Source of the DNA: an uncultured Lachnospiraceae bacterium
GTDB lineage: Bacteria; Bacillota; Clostridia; Lachnospirales; Lachnospiraceae
Reading direction: 5' to 3'
Length of the DNA: 47,642 nt
Assembly (NCBI GenBank): GCA_949471785.1
Contig: CASWRE010000026.1
Coordinates: forward strand, 1-47,642
Below are positions 24,805 through 33,802 of this stretch, piece by piece (position 1 is the stretch's first letter; the number at the start of each line of letters is the position of its first letter). The notes under the pieces were generated by a model. The model searched no databases. It saw only the letters and a list, made by a program, of their open reading frames with translations, and was not told where the DNA came from. The translations under genes and the position numbers were made by a program.

Positions 24805-26502
24805 ATGATAAAAAGGGCGGGAATTCTCCTGTTGGCCGTAATGGTGGGTATGGCGGCGCCGATTCCGGGGGAAGCCGTTTCAGCCGGAACAGCGGTTCTG
24901 GCGGCGGACATGTCCGGTCAGGACGGGGAGGATACGGAGAATAAAAAAGCAGACAGTGAAAAGGAAACGGATAATCCCGGCGGCACAGGACAATCCGAAG
25001 GGAAAAGTGCAGAGGATACAGGCAAAGACGCTGTCGATGATCGTTCAGACGCCGGGCAAAAGACAGACGATTCGGATCGTAAGGATGTGACCGCATCCGA
25101 CGACTCTGCGCCGGACAAAGGGAATGCGGGAGACGGCGACGGCGCGGAGAGCCTGTCCGGCGTCACGTTAAAGATTGACAATCAGCATCTCTACGAAGGT
25201 ATGGAGAAGACTTACCGCAAGGGTTATGTTCCGGTGGTGGAGAAAAAGAAAGCCATTCTGGTGCTGCCCCTTCTGGCCGACGGAGATTTGAAAGACGAGC
25301 GTCTCACGGCCAGTCTGGAACTGGGCGATCCCTCTGGCTGTCCCTTTGTCTATCGAAACTATGAGAAAGACGTCCGGCTTACGGAGGAGGAAGTGGACGG
25401 CGGCAAAAATAAAGTCAACGTGTATTATGTCCGGTTTGATCTGAAACTGGCCTCCGGACGGACCGACGGCGTGTATCCGGTGGGCATCCAGATCAGGGCC
25501 AGAGATACGGAGGGGAATCCTGTGGAACAGAGTTTTACCACATACGTCACGGTTAAAGGCAGTCCGGCCTCCCGTCCTTCGGATGATTCTTTCGGCGGCG
25601 CTTCCGGCGATGCGGGGGGATCGGGCGGAGGTGGAAGCGAATCCGCCGAAGAAAAGCCCACATCCCAGCCCATTATGCTGGTAGAAAAAGTGCGGCTGGA
25701 GGGGGATGCGGATGGGGAGGCCCAGGCGGGCAGCGAATTTACCGTCAAGGTGACGCTGAAAAATACCAGCAGTAAAAAGTCTGTCCAGAATATGGTGGTG
25801 ACGGCCAGCTGCGAAACGCCCGGTTTGACCCTTTTAAATGAATCCAATACCACGTATCTGGAGAGCGTCGGCAAAGGGAAGACCGCTGAGCTGACCCTGC
25901 GTTACCGGGCCGACGCGGACACATCCGAGGGAAAATACGATATACGGCTGGCCATGAGTTATGACAACGAGAAGGCGGAGACACTGACCTCCGAGGGGGT
26001 ATTTTCCGTCCGGGTCCGCCAGCCGCTGGCCGTGGAAATGACCATGCCGACGATTCAGGCCCGGGTACACGCCGGAGATACTCTGCCTTTGAGCTTTCAG
26101 TTTATGAATCTGGGCAGAAGCACGGTGTATAATGTGCGCTGTGAGCTGGAAGGGGACGGACTGGTTCCCGGGTCAGTGGCCTTTGTGGGCAATATGGAGG
26201 CAGGAACGGCCCAGACCGCGGATATGAATGTGTTTATCGATATGCTTTCCGGGGAAGAACCCTATGGGGATACCGCGGGAACCGCGACTCTGCGCTATGA
26301 AGACGCCGCCGGAAAGGAATACACCCAGACCTTTGATTTTCAGACAAAGATTGAAAAGCCGGCCGTTCAGTCCGTAAACACGGGACAAAAGGAAGAAAAA
26401 ACGGCGGGACAATGGTGGATTTCCGTGGCGGCGGCGGGAGGGCTGCTGCTCATGGCCATGGCGGCGCTGCTGGCGAGAAGGAGGTATCATGAAATGGTAT
26501 GA
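24805..26502 (+). CDS. Secreted, membrane-anchored protein with beta-sandwich (CARDB/NEW3-like) repeats
   Basis: 565 residues. A signal peptide (IKRAGILLLAVMVGMA, probable cleavage near residue 33) is followed by a very acidic, Asp/Glu/Lys-rich linker (about 35-115) that should be extended outside the cell. Then come beta-rich domains: one near 125-245, and two related repeats near 290-400 and 410-520 with EFTVKVTLKNTSSKKSV and TLPLSFQFMNLGRSTVYNV, the pattern of CARDB/NEW3 or COG1361 sandwich domains. A glycine/serine-rich hinge sits near 260-280. The C-terminus has one membrane helix, WWISVAAAGGLLLMAMAALL, and a short basic tail. It is likely an extracellular scaffold or substrate-handling part of the transporter. 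It overlaps the next gene by 14 bases. Confidence 0.8.
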   Translation: MIKRAGILLLAVMVGMAAPIPGEAVSAGTAVLAADMSGQDGEDTENKKADSEKETDNPGGTGQSEGKSAEDTGKDAVDDRSDAGQKTDDSDRKDVTASDDSAPDKGNAGDGDGAESLSGVTLKIDNQHLYEGMEKTYRKGYVPVVEKKKAILVLPLLADGDLKDERLTASLELGDPSGCPFVYRNYEKDVRLTEEEVDGGKNKVNVYYVRFDLKLASGRTDGVYPVGIQIRARDTEGNPVEQSFTTYVTVKGSPASRPSDDSFGGASGDAGGSGGGGSESAEEKPTSQPIMLVEKVRLEGDADGEAQAGSEFTVKVTLKNTSSKKSVQNMVVTASCETPGLTLLNESNTTYLESVGKGKTAELTLRYRADADTSEGKYDIRLAMSYDNEKAETLTSEGVFSVRVRQPLAVEMTMPTIQARVHAGDTLPLSFQFMNLGRSTVYNVRCELEGDGLVPGSVAFVGNMEAGTAQTADMNVFIDMLSGEEPYGDTAGTATLRYEDAAGKEYTQTFDFQTKIEKPAVQSVNTGQKEEKTAGQWWISVAAAGGLLLMAMAALLARRRYHEMV

Positions 26503-27478
26503 CATCGTGTATCTGGCCTGGAAAGGAAAAAGCCGGTTTGGGTTGTCCGTCGGGCTGTTTCTGCTGGGCGGTATGCTGAGTCTGACCCTGGCCGGAGGGC
26601 GTACCATGGCGCTGGAGAAAGAGAAGAGCCAGCCCTGGGAACTGCAGATAACTGTGGACGAATTTTCAGAGGAAAATCTGGCGGCGATCTGGGCCATAGA
26701 GGATGTGATTGACGTGACGCCCGTCTATGAGATCCCCGTAGAGCTTGTCGTGGGAGCCTGTACCCAAAAGATTACCGTATATGGTGTGCGGGGAGAGTAT
26801 TTGCAGAAAAACATGCTGGACGGGGAGCTCTTTTCCGGGGAGGATACCGCTTCCTGTCTGATGATCAACCGGGCGGCGTGGATGGCTTTTCGGGACACGA
26901 CAGGCAAGACGGTGGCGGCGGACGCCCTGCCGGACTGGCGGCAGTCGGCCGTGTGGCTGCAAAGCGGCGATCCGGAGGGACAGGAGGAGGAACCGGCAGC
27001 AGGCGTCCGGTTTCCGGCCCGTATCTGCGGGATCTGTCTGGAGGGGGAGACGCCGGAGGCCTATATGGACAGCGAGTGGGCCAAAAAAGTACTGCTTGGC
27101 CGCGGCGAGATACCCACTCCCACTCGCCTGCTGGTGCGTATCAGAAATGCGGGGGCTCAGGAAACAGTCAGTGAGGCCCTGGCGAATCTGGGAGCGGCGG
27201 CAGACAATACCGATACGGAATCCATGATTTCCTGGCAGCGGCGGGGGATAGAGAATGGTTATACGGCCGTTATATCCCTCGTCTGTTTTTTTGCGGCGGC
27301 AGCGCTGATCCGTCTGCAGGTGAGATACGGCCGGGAAGGATGGCTGCGGGAAAACGCCGCGCTGGAGGCCGGAGGGGCGCGGAAAGGAGCTTATCTGCGC
27401 ATAGTGGGGCTGAGCCTTGTCCTGTATGGCGGCATGTGGATGGGCGTGGGGATGTGCATCGGAATATGGAATCTTTGA
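26489..27478 (+). CDS. FtsX/MacB-like half permease
   Basis: 329 residues from ATG 26489, preceded by GAAGGAGG inside the end of the previous gene. Layout: one N-terminal membrane helix (FGLSVGLFLLGGMLSLTLAGG), an extracellular MacB-periplasmic-core-like domain with VIDVTPVYEIPVEL and ITVYGVRGEY, then two late helices (GYTAVISLVCFFAAAALI and IVGLSLVLYGGMWMGVGM). FtsX-type exporters normally have one N-terminal and three C-terminal helices, so the fourth appears to be missing. The cytosolic loop ENAALEAGGARKGAYLR resembles the coupling helix that contacts an ATPase. It closes the envelope operon, with a terminator 8 bases after the stop. Confidence 0.68.
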   Translation: MKWYDIVYLAWKGKSRFGLSVGLFLLGGMLSLTLAGGRTMALEKEKSQPWELQITVDEFSEENLAAIWAIEDVIDVTPVYEIPVELVVGACTQKITVYGVRGEYLQKNMLDGELFSGEDTASCLMINRAAWMAFRDTTGKTVAADALPDWRQSAVWLQSGDPEGQEEEPAAGVRFPARICGICLEGETPEAYMDSEWAKKVLLGRGEIPTPTRLLVRIRNAGAQETVSEALANLGAAADNTDTESMISWQRRGIENGYTAVISLVCFFAAAALIRLQVRYGREGWLRENAALEAGGARKGAYLRIVGLSLVLYGGMWMGVGMCIGIWNL

Positions 27479-27486
27479 CATGTGGG

Positions 27487-27513
27487 GCGGGAGCGCGTTT
27501 GCTTCCGCTTTTT
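27487..27513 (+). terminator. Terminator of the envelope operon
   Basis: GCGGGAGC (27487-27494) pairs with GCTTCCGC (27501-27508) through one G-U pair, with a six-base loop and a T-run to 27513. Base composition drops sharply within 50 bases. Confidence 0.65.
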
Positions 27514-27569
27514 CGTATGACGGGCATGCCGCCAATCTGTGGTGAAAGTTCACGATGTAGATAATATAA

Positions 27570-27881
27570 TTAGATCAAATTTTTATATTCCCGTCTTCCA
27601 TCCACAATTGCATATAGGATAACCTCTTTTTTCTCTTCATTCACTTTGTAAAATACCAAATGTCTTTCTACAATGAGAACCCGATATCCTTGTTTCTTTA
27701 AAATAGAGTATCGCGGGACGCTCCCGGACATTGGAAAATCTTCTAACCGGCATATGGCTTTTTCAATTTTTCCAAGATAATCCAACGCTATATCTATGCT
27801 CCCTGAATCGTCCGCAATATAGAAAATGATTTCCCGTAGCTGCTCTTCTGCTTTATCTGTCCTAAGTATCCTATATTTCAT
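27570..27881 (-). CDS. RelE/ParE-family toxin
   Basis: 103 residues with the RelE/ParE order: strand one KYRILRTDKAEEQLREI, helix IFYIADDSGSIDIALDYLGKI, then CRLEDFPMSGSVPR, GYRVLIVERHLVFYKVNEE and a final ILYAIVDGRREY strand. The RVLIVERHLVFYKV strand pair is the family's signature region. It is probably a ribosome-dependent endonuclease or gyrase poison. It starts 4 bases inside the antitoxin's end (ATGA), the normal coupled arrangement. It lies in an AT-rich island and is unrelated in detail to the toxin at 1561. Confidence 0.87.
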   Translation of the reverse strand: MKYRILRTDKAEEQLREIIFYIADDSGSIDIALDYLGKIEKAICRLEDFPMSGSVPRYSILKKQGYRVLIVERHLVFYKVNEEKKEVILYAIVDGRREYKNLI

Positions 27882-28153
27882 CCGTCCTTTCTCTCCATCA
27901 GGGCTTTTCTGATACCGTCAAATGTGTCTTGCATGGATGCCATTCTTCCATTAGCAACATCATTTTCAGCTTCAGCAAGTGTGCGCAGTAATTCCAGCTC
28001 TGACTTCATCTGGTAATAATCCTGCAATCCCAAAACGGCTGTATCTCCATGGCCATTCACTGTGATGATGACCGGTGTTCTATCTTCATGGCATTGCCTG
28101 GATATTTCACTGTAGTGGTTCCTGAGGTCGGAGGATGGGCGAATTGTTTCCAT
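27878..28153 (-). CDS. Phd/YefM-family antitoxin
   Basis: 91 residues. The N-terminal DNA-binding part reads IRPSSDLRNHYSEISRQC and RTPVIITVNGHGDTAVLGLQDYYQM, the conserved Phd/YefM pattern. The C-terminal part, about residues 50-91, is helical and charged and should mask the toxin. GGGAG precedes the ATG. The promoter at 28205-28233 with its overlapping palindrome gives the autoregulation expected of this family. Confidence 0.88.
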   Translation of the reverse strand: METIRPSSDLRNHYSEISRQCHEDRTPVIITVNGHGDTAVLGLQDYYQMKSELELLRTLAEAENDVANGRMASMQDTFDGIRKALMERKDG

Positions 28154-28204
28154 AATATGGCTCCCTTCTATAAATAAATTGTTTAAGCGGTTTTATGTAG
28201 TCAT

Positions 28205-28233
28205 ATTATATCTCAATTTGTCTATGGGTTCAA
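28205..28233 (-). promoter_or_regulatory. Promoter of the Phd/ParE toxin-antitoxin operon
   Basis: On the minus strand TTGAAC (28228-28233), a 17-base spacer and a perfect TATAAT (28205-28210) lie about 50 bases before the antitoxin start. Confidence 0.78.
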
Positions 28234-28243
28234 TGGACAAATT
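28215..28243. promoter_or_regulatory. Palindromic operator overlapping the toxin-antitoxin promoter
   Basis: AATTTGTC (28215-28222) and GACAAATT (28236-28243) form a perfect 8-bp inverted repeat with a 13-base centre that covers the -35 box and most of the spacer. It is the likely binding site of the antitoxin or antitoxin-toxin complex. Confidence 0.6.
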
Positions 28244-28300
28244 TCCATTCTGGAAATTTTAAATACGTTTTCTAAATTAATGCATCTTTCCCAGTCATTT

Positions 28301-29044
28301 CTAGGAAATAATTTTTCCATGCATATTAGGATCATCTGTTTCGAATGCTATTATGGGAGTATCATAAGTATACCCCTGTTTTTTAATAGAACTTAATTGA
28401 ACAGACGAACCAATACACATAAGGATAATCATAAATAATAATGTCCATCCGTCCGTTAATTCAATTTTAAATAAAGCAAATATAAAATCTATTGGATCGA
28501 AAAGTAATGAATAATCTTGAGTTATGCCAAAAATAAACTGATTCACATATTTGGCAATTGTCGGGGCAACCTGACTTGCTCCTAAAAAGGCACATGCAAG
28601 AGCAAAAGGCAAAACACTCAATTGCCGTAACAGCATAAATACAATTCCGAATATTGTAGCAAGTATAAGAGGCATTATAATTGCCATTCCGAATTCCATA
28701 TTTCCGTTTTTAGCAAAATAGGTTGTAAACATATATAATAATTTCATAGTAACAATAAATCCTAATACAAATCTATTTACTGCAGGATAACGATATGTTA
28801 ATATCGGAAGAATTACAGCTCCTATTATAGTCGTTATTATGACAATCGGAACATCTGCATTTAAAGCAGCAGTAAGAAATAATCCACTTAAAAATCCTAA
28901 TACTACCCCCCAATAAAAAGCTGTCGTTGTAAGCAATCCTTTTCTCCATTTTAATGCGCCATAAATCAGTGCAGAACCAATTAACATATCATAAATGTCT
29001 GTTATAATTTGAAATATGCCAACATACACTAGAAACTCATACAT
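28301..29044 (-). CDS. Polytopic membrane protein of unknown function
   Basis: 247 residues from the ATG at 29044, preceded by GGAGGG at good distance; an upstream in-frame ATG lacks a ribosome site. About seven predicted membrane helices are seen, for example FLVYVGIFQIITDIYDMLIG, AFYWGVVLGFLSGLFLTAA, VPIVIITTIIGAVILPIL, and TLLFMIILMCIGSSVQLS. The tail YTYDTPIIAFETDDPN is hydrophilic. I do not recognise the family. AT-rich composition matches the adjacent toxin-antitoxin genes, so it was probably acquired with them. It is a single gene, not coupled to either neighbour. Confidence 0.75.
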   Translation of the reverse strand: MYEFLVYVGIFQIITDIYDMLIGSALIYGALKWRKGLLTTTAFYWGVVLGFLSGLFLTAALNADVPIVIITTIIGAVILPILTYRYPAVNRFVLGFIVTMKLLYMFTTYFAKNGNMEFGMAIIMPLILATIFGIVFMLLRQLSVLPFALACAFLGASQVAPTIAKYVNQFIFGITQDYSLLFDPIDFIFALFKIELTDGWTLLFMIILMCIGSSVQLSSIKKQGYTYDTPIIAFETDDPNMHGKIIS

Positions 29045-29080
29045 AGATATACCCTCCATTTTTTTTATATCATACCACAT

Positions 29081-29332
29081 CCCATAATCTTTTTACCATA
29101 GAGGCGCACGTCAAAATCTGCAAAATAGGCGCACCAGATAAGCCCATCCTATCGGATATGCTTTATAAACATTTACACATTACCTGACCATCAATCCCCA
29201 TTTTTCGCATATGGCATCACTTCCATCCTCAGCAGAGCGTCATACACTTGAGAAAGAGAGTGAAAAGAGCTGAAAAGCATAGCCATGGAGAGAAAGAGCC
29301 ATGCGTTTATCCTGAAAAGATAACAGTCGCTC
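29081..29332. other. Intergenic stretch, island-to-backbone transition
   Basis: Upstream of both the minus-strand membrane gene and the plus-strand transporter operon. A repeated GGCGCACC/GGCGCACG-like word occurs near 29103-29133. No gene, clear hairpin or promoter is seen before 29333. Composition shifts from AT-rich towards the backbone here. Confidence 0.4.
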
Positions 29333-29361
29333 TTTACTTTTCGGGCGGATTTGCTTACAAT
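29333..29361 (+). promoter_or_regulatory. Promoter of the MacB-type transporter operon
   Basis: TTTACT (29333-29338), a 17-base spacer and TACAAT (29356-29361) lie about 60 bases before ATG 29423. Confidence 0.65.
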
Positions 29362-29422
29362 AAAAAATATATGCTGTTTGACGGCCGTACAAACAGGAAA
29401 AAGCAGACGCAGGGAGGAACCC

Positions 29423-30124
29423 ATGGCATTTATAGAGTTTCAAAACGTATGCAAATATTATAATAACGGTGACCATAAAATCGCCGCCGCCGACCATGTA
29501 AATTTTGAGGCGGGCCGGGGAGAGTTTGTGGTGATCGTGGGGCCCAGCGGCGCGGGGAAAACTACGGTGCTCAATATCCTTGGCGGTATGGACAATTGTG
29601 ATGAGGGCCATATCCTGCTGGACGGTGTGGATATCAGCGGCTACGGTGAAAAGGAGCTGACCCGTTTTCGTCGGCTGGATGTGGGATTTGTCTTTCAGTT
29701 TTACAATCTGGTGCAGAATCTGACGGCTCTGGAGAATGTGGAGCTGGCGTCGGAAATCTGTAAAAAGCCCCTGCCGGCGGGGGAGGTGCTGGTTCAGGTG
29801 GGTCTGGGAGAGCGGATGGCCAATTTTCCGGCCCAGCTTTCCGGTGGAGAACAGCAGCGGGTATCCATTGCCAGAGCCATCGCCAAGAATCCGAAACTGC
29901 TGCTCTGTGACGAGCCTACGGGGGCCCTGGATTACAACACGGGCAAACAGATTCTGAAGCTGCTTTACGATACCTGTAAAACGATGGGCAAGACCGTATT
30001 TGTCATCACGCATAATCAGGCCATCTGTCCCATGGCCGACCGGGTGATACGGATCAAAAACGGCAGCGTACAGGAGATGAAGACAAACCCCGCCCCCGTT
30101 CCGGCGGAAGAAATTGAGTGGTAA
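29423..30124 (+). CDS. ABC transporter ATPase, LolD/MacB type
   Basis: 233 residues from ATG 29423 behind GGGAGGA; the frame extends further upstream but without a ribosome site. Walker A is [11 protein letters not shown] near residue 41, the Q-loop region is [20 protein letters not shown], the signature is [16 protein letters not shown] near 140, and Walker B is [12 protein letters not shown] near 160. The FxFQxxxLxxxLTxxENV pattern is characteristic of the LolD/MacB/BceA subfamily that pairs with FtsX-fold permeases, and such a permease follows after 3 bases. It works by mechanotransmission rather than classical transport in well-studied relatives. Confidence 0.93.
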   Translation: MAFIEFQNVCKYYNNGDHKIAAADHVNFEAGRGEFVVIVGPSGAGKTTVLNILGGMDNCDEGHILLDGVDISGYGEKELTRFRRLDVGFVFQFYNLVQNLTALENVELASEICKKPLPAGEVLVQVGLGERMANFPAQLSGGEQQRVSIARAIAKNPKLLLCDEPTGALDYNTGKQILKLLYDTCKTMGKTVFVITHNQAICPMADRVIRIKNGSVQEMKTNPAPVPAEEIEW

Positions 30125-30127
30125 AAT

Positions 30128-33100
30128 ATGAAGAAAAATTATTGGCTTATGGTGTTTCGCACCATTCGGGAGAGTTTCGGCCGGTTTATTGCCATTTTTG
30201 CCATCACGGGCCTCGGCGTGGGTTTTTTGGTGGGTCTCTTGTGCACGGCGCCGGATATGAAACAGTCGGTGGATACATATTATGACGAGGAGCGTCTGTT
30301 TGATCTGAATGTGAAGTCCACAAAAGGGCTGACCCGGGCCGACCGGGAAGCGGTGGAGCAGATGACGGATGTGGCGGTTGTTACTCCTTCTTATCAGAAA
30401 GATTTGCCGGTGCAGACAGAGGACGGCGAGCAGACGACGGCTCGTCTTCATGTGCTGGATTTTTCCGATGAAGGAGAGGAGAGCGTCAATCGTCCCACGC
30501 TGAAGGAAGGGCGTTTTCCTGAAAAGGCCGGAGAGTGCGCGGTGATTTCCGGCAGCGCTTTTAGTGCGGGAGCGGATCTGGCGATCGGGGATATTGTGCG
30601 CCTGATTCCCGAGGAAGACGACGAGGAGCTTTTTCGGGAGAAGGAGCTTACGGTAGTGGGGCTTGCGTCAAGTCCCCTTTATATGGCGGCGGAACAGGAA
30701 TCTACTTCCGTGGGCAGCGGGACGGTCTCCCTTTTTTTCTATGTGGACCGTTCGGGAATCGACACGGATATATATACGGATTTTCATATAAGTCTGAAGG
30801 ACTGCCTGTCTTTCAACACCTTTGACAGCGGTTATCAGGAGGCTGTGGATGCACAGACGGAGGCGCTGGAAGCGTTGGGCCGGGAACGGGCCGGGATACG
30901 CGACCAGGAGATTTACGACGAGGCCATGGAGGAGATCCGCGAGGCGGAGGATGAGTACCGCGAAAAGCGCGCCGATGCCGAGCAGGAGCTTTTTGACGCA
31001 AAGAAAGAGTTGTCTGACGCGGAAAAGAAACTTCGCGACGGAGAGAAGGAACTGGCGGACGGGAAGAAAGAGCTGGACGACGGCAAGCGGGAGCTTGTGA
31101 AAGCCGAAAAGCAACTTTCCGACGCCAAAAAAGAGCTGGATCAAAATAAATCCCGGGTAGAGCAGGCCAAAAAAACGATTAAAGAAAATCAGGGCAGGAT
31201 CAAAGAAACCAGAGAGGCGGTGAAAACCTTTGATAAGCAGAAGAAGGCCTGGGAAAAAGGCGTTAAGGAACTGGATAAGGCGAAAAAGAAGCTGGATGAG
31301 GGCAGGAAGAAGCTGGCTGAAGGTCTTGCGGAATATGAGGCGGCCAGGGCCGAGGCGGAGCCCCTGATGGAGAAAGCCCGTCAGGAATTGGATGCGGCCG
31401 GGAAACAGATCAGCCAAGGGGAGCATGAGCTGGCCGTTCAGGAGAAAATTCTGGCAGAGCATAAGGCTTCTCTGGATGCCATAGAAAAGGATGCCCTGGC
31501 GGTGGCCGAGGCTGTGAAGGACGGCCAGCCGGTGACCGAGGAGATGCGTCAGCTTCTGGCAGGCTATGAGGCGGGTAAAGCGGCCTATGAGCAGGGAAGG
31601 ACGGCTCTGGAAGAAGCCCGCCGGACGCTGGAGGAGGCAAAGACCCGGTACGAGACGGGTAAGGCAGAGCTGGCCGCCCGGGAGAAGGCCATCGCGGACG
31701 CCAAAGTCGAACTGGACGCTTCGGAGAAAGCGCTGGACGCCGGTGAGAAAGAGTATAATAAGAATAAAAAGACCCTGGACGAGGCGGGAGAAAAAATTGC
31801 GGAGGCGGAGCCGAAGATCAGTGAGGCCCGTGAGCAGATCGCCCAGTGGGATAAAAATTATCCGATGATGAAAGAGGGAATAGACAGCTATGAGAAAGGG
31901 CTGCGGCAGTATCGGACCGGGAAGGCCGCGTATGAGAAGCACAACAGGGAGTATGAGGACGGTCTGGCAGCGTATACGGAAAACAAGCAGAAATTAAAAG
32001 ACGCCAGGGCGGAATACGAAGGCGGCCTGGCGGAGTATGAGGAAGCCCGCGAGGAAGCGAACCTGGAGTTTGCCGACGCGGAAGCAGAGATTGCCGACGC
32101 CCGGCAGGAGGTGGATGAGCTGGAAGAGGGGGAGTGGTATGTGCTGGATCGCAATACAAACCCCTCGTATGTGAGCTTTGATAATAATTCGGAGAAGGTA
32201 TCGGCCATCGCCCGGGTATTTCCCGTATTTTTCTTCCTGGTGGCGGCCCTGGTGGCGCTGACGACCATGACTCGCATGGTGGAGGAAGAGCGGGGCCAGA
32301 TCGGTACGTTAAAGGCCCTCGGCTATGGCAGGGGGATGATTCTGGCAAAGTATCTGCTGTATGCAGGGACAGCTGGAGTCCTGGGCAGTATAGCGGGTAT
32401 CCTGGTGGGGCAATGGCTTTTTCCCACGGTGATCTGGAATGCTTACAGCATCATGTATTATTATCCTGATTTTCACACGGTTTTCCGCGGCATCTACGCG
32501 GCGCCTTCCGCGGCTGCGTCCATATTGGGCGTGCTGGGAGCTACTTACCTGGCCTGCGCAGGGATTCTGCGGGAAAAACCTGCCCGTCTGATGCTGCCCC
32601 GTGCGCCCAAAGCAGGGAAAAGGATCTGGCTGGAATATGTGACGCCGCTGTGGCGTTCCATGAAATTTACCTATAAGGTGACGGCGCGTAACCTGTTCCG
32701 CTATAAAAAACGGCTGTTCATGACGCTGGTGGGCATAGCCGGTTGTACGGCTCTTCTGCTGGCCGGTTTCGGTATCCGGGACGCCATCGGCGATATCGTG
32801 AGAATCCAGTATGAGGAACTGCAGCAGTATCAGTTAACAGTCAGCCTGGAAGAGAAGGATTCCCGGGAACACAGGCAGGCCCTGCAGGAGTATCTGGACA
32901 GCCATGCCCAGGGCTACGCGGCTGTCCACAGTGAGCAGGCCAGTATTTTACGGGGACGGCGGAAAGAGGATACAGTACTGGTGATTCCCGAATCGGCGGA
33001 AAAATACAGAGAGTTTATGGTGTTTCGGGACAGGAAGAGCGGCGGGGAAATTGCTTTTGACGAAAACGCAGTGCTGCTGACGGAGAAACTGGCAGAAACG

Positions 33101-33796
33101 CTGAGGCTGTCCGTGGGGGACGCCTTTACGCTGGAGGACGGGGATGATGCCCGGGCAGAGCTTATCGTAACGGGAATCACGGAAAACTATATCCGCTCCT
33201 TCGTCTATATGGGGGCCGCAGCCTATGAGAAGGCCTTTGGGAAGACAGTGGATTATACTGCCTGTCATGTCATTTATCCGGTTGAACCGGAAGAGGAGGA
33301 GCAGGTAATCACAGAGCTTCTGGCCATGGCGGACGTCTCCTCGGCCCAGTATAATTCGACCGTGATCGCCACCTTTGAGAATATGCTGGGCAAGGTGGAT
33401 TATATCGTGGTGGTGCTGATTGTCTGTGCCGGCCTGCTGGCTTTTGTGGTGCTGTATAATCTGACGAATATCAATATCAGTGAGCGGGAGAAGGAGATCG
33501 CCACGATCAAGGTGCTGGGCTTTTATCCGGGAGAGGTGAATGCCTATATTTACCGGGAAACAGCGGTTTTAAGCATCCTGGGAGCCGCCGCGGGGCTGGT
33601 GGGCGGTATTTATCTGAACCGGTTCATTGTCGTGACGACGGAAGTATCCAATATTATGTTCGGCCGGCGGATTGATCCGTTGAGTTTTGTGTATTCTTTT
33701 GTAATCACGATGGTGTTTACGGGGTTGGTCTGTCTGGTTATGTCAGGAAAGTTAAAGAAAATCAGCATGGTGGAGAGCATGAAGTCGGTGGATTAA
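30128..33796 (+). CDS. Very large FtsX-family permease with a long extracellular coiled coil
   Basis: 1222 residues. An N-terminal helix (RFIAIFAITGLGVGFLVGLL) is followed by an extracellular core (about 45-260). Then comes an exceptionally long Glu/Lys/Ala-rich coiled coil, about residues 262-665, with many AKKELDDGK-like heptads. The first FtsX block begins VFPVFFFLVAALVALTTM near 700 with coupling motif QIGTLKALGYGRGMI. A second N-terminal-type helix and core start near 855 (RLFMTLVGIAGCTALLLAGF), and the final FtsX block carries REKEIATIKVLGFYPGEVN near 1120. This is the duplicated FtsX layout with an insert, as in large Gram-positive permeases of the BceB/YtrF-like world. The coiled coil could span the cell wall. 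It pairs with the ATPase at 29423. Confidence 0.88.
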   Translation: MKKNYWLMVFRTIRESFGRFIAIFAITGLGVGFLVGLLCTAPDMKQSVDTYYDEERLFDLNVKSTKGLTRADREAVEQMTDVAVVTPSYQKDLPVQTEDGEQTTARLHVLDFSDEGEESVNRPTLKEGRFPEKAGECAVISGSAFSAGADLAIGDIVRLIPEEDDEELFREKELTVVGLASSPLYMAAEQESTSVGSGTVSLFFYVDRSGIDTDIYTDFHISLKDCLSFNTFDSGYQEAVDAQTEALEALGRERAGIRDQEIYDEAMEEIREAEDEYREKRADAEQELFDAKKELSDAEKKLRDGEKELADGKKELDDGKRELVKAEKQLSDAKKELDQNKSRVEQAKKTIKENQGRIKETREAVKTFDKQKKAWEKGVKELDKAKKKLDEGRKKLAEGLAEYEAARAEAEPLMEKARQELDAAGKQISQGEHELAVQEKILAEHKASLDAIEKDALAVAEAVKDGQPVTEEMRQLLAGYEAGKAAYEQGRTALEEARRTLEEAKTRYETGKAELAAREKAIADAKVELDASEKALDAGEKEYNKNKKTLDEAGEKIAEAEPKISEAREQIAQWDKNYPMMKEGIDSYEKGLRQYRTGKAAYEKHNREYEDGLAAYTENKQKLKDARAEYEGGLAEYEEAREEANLEFADAEAEIADARQEVDELEEGEWYVLDRNTNPSYVSFDNNSEKVSAIARVFPVFFFLVAALVALTTMTRMVEEERGQIGTLKALGYGRGMILAKYLLYAGTAGVLGSIAGILVGQWLFPTVIWNAYSIMYYYPDFHTVFRGIYAAPSAAASILGVLGATYLACAGILREKPARLMLPRAPKAGKRIWLEYVTPLWRSMKFTYKVTARNLFRYKKRLFMTLVGIAGCTALLLAGFGIRDAIGDIVRIQYEELQQYQLTVSLEEKDSREHRQALQEYLDSHAQGYAAVHSEQASILRGRRKEDTVLVIPESAEKYREFMVFRDRKSGGEIAFDENAVLLTEKLAETLRLSVGDAFTLEDGDDARAELIVTGITENYIRSFVYMGAAAYEKAFGKTVDYTACHVIYPVEPEEEEQVITELLAMADVSSAQYNSTVIATFENMLGKVDYIVVVLIVCAGLLAFVVLYNLTNINISEREKEIATIKVLGFYPGEVNAYIYRETAVLSILGAAAGLVGGIYLNRFIVVTTEVSNIMFGRRIDPLSFVYSFVITMVFTGLVCLVMSGKLKKISMVESMKSVD

Positions 33797-33802
33797 AAGC
33801 GG

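Noticed and set aside
30668..31942. Minus-strand open frame rich in Leu and Phe that looks membrane-like
   Set aside because: It is the reverse reading of the Glu/Lys coiled-coil repeats, which gives Phe/Leu runs by base pairing.
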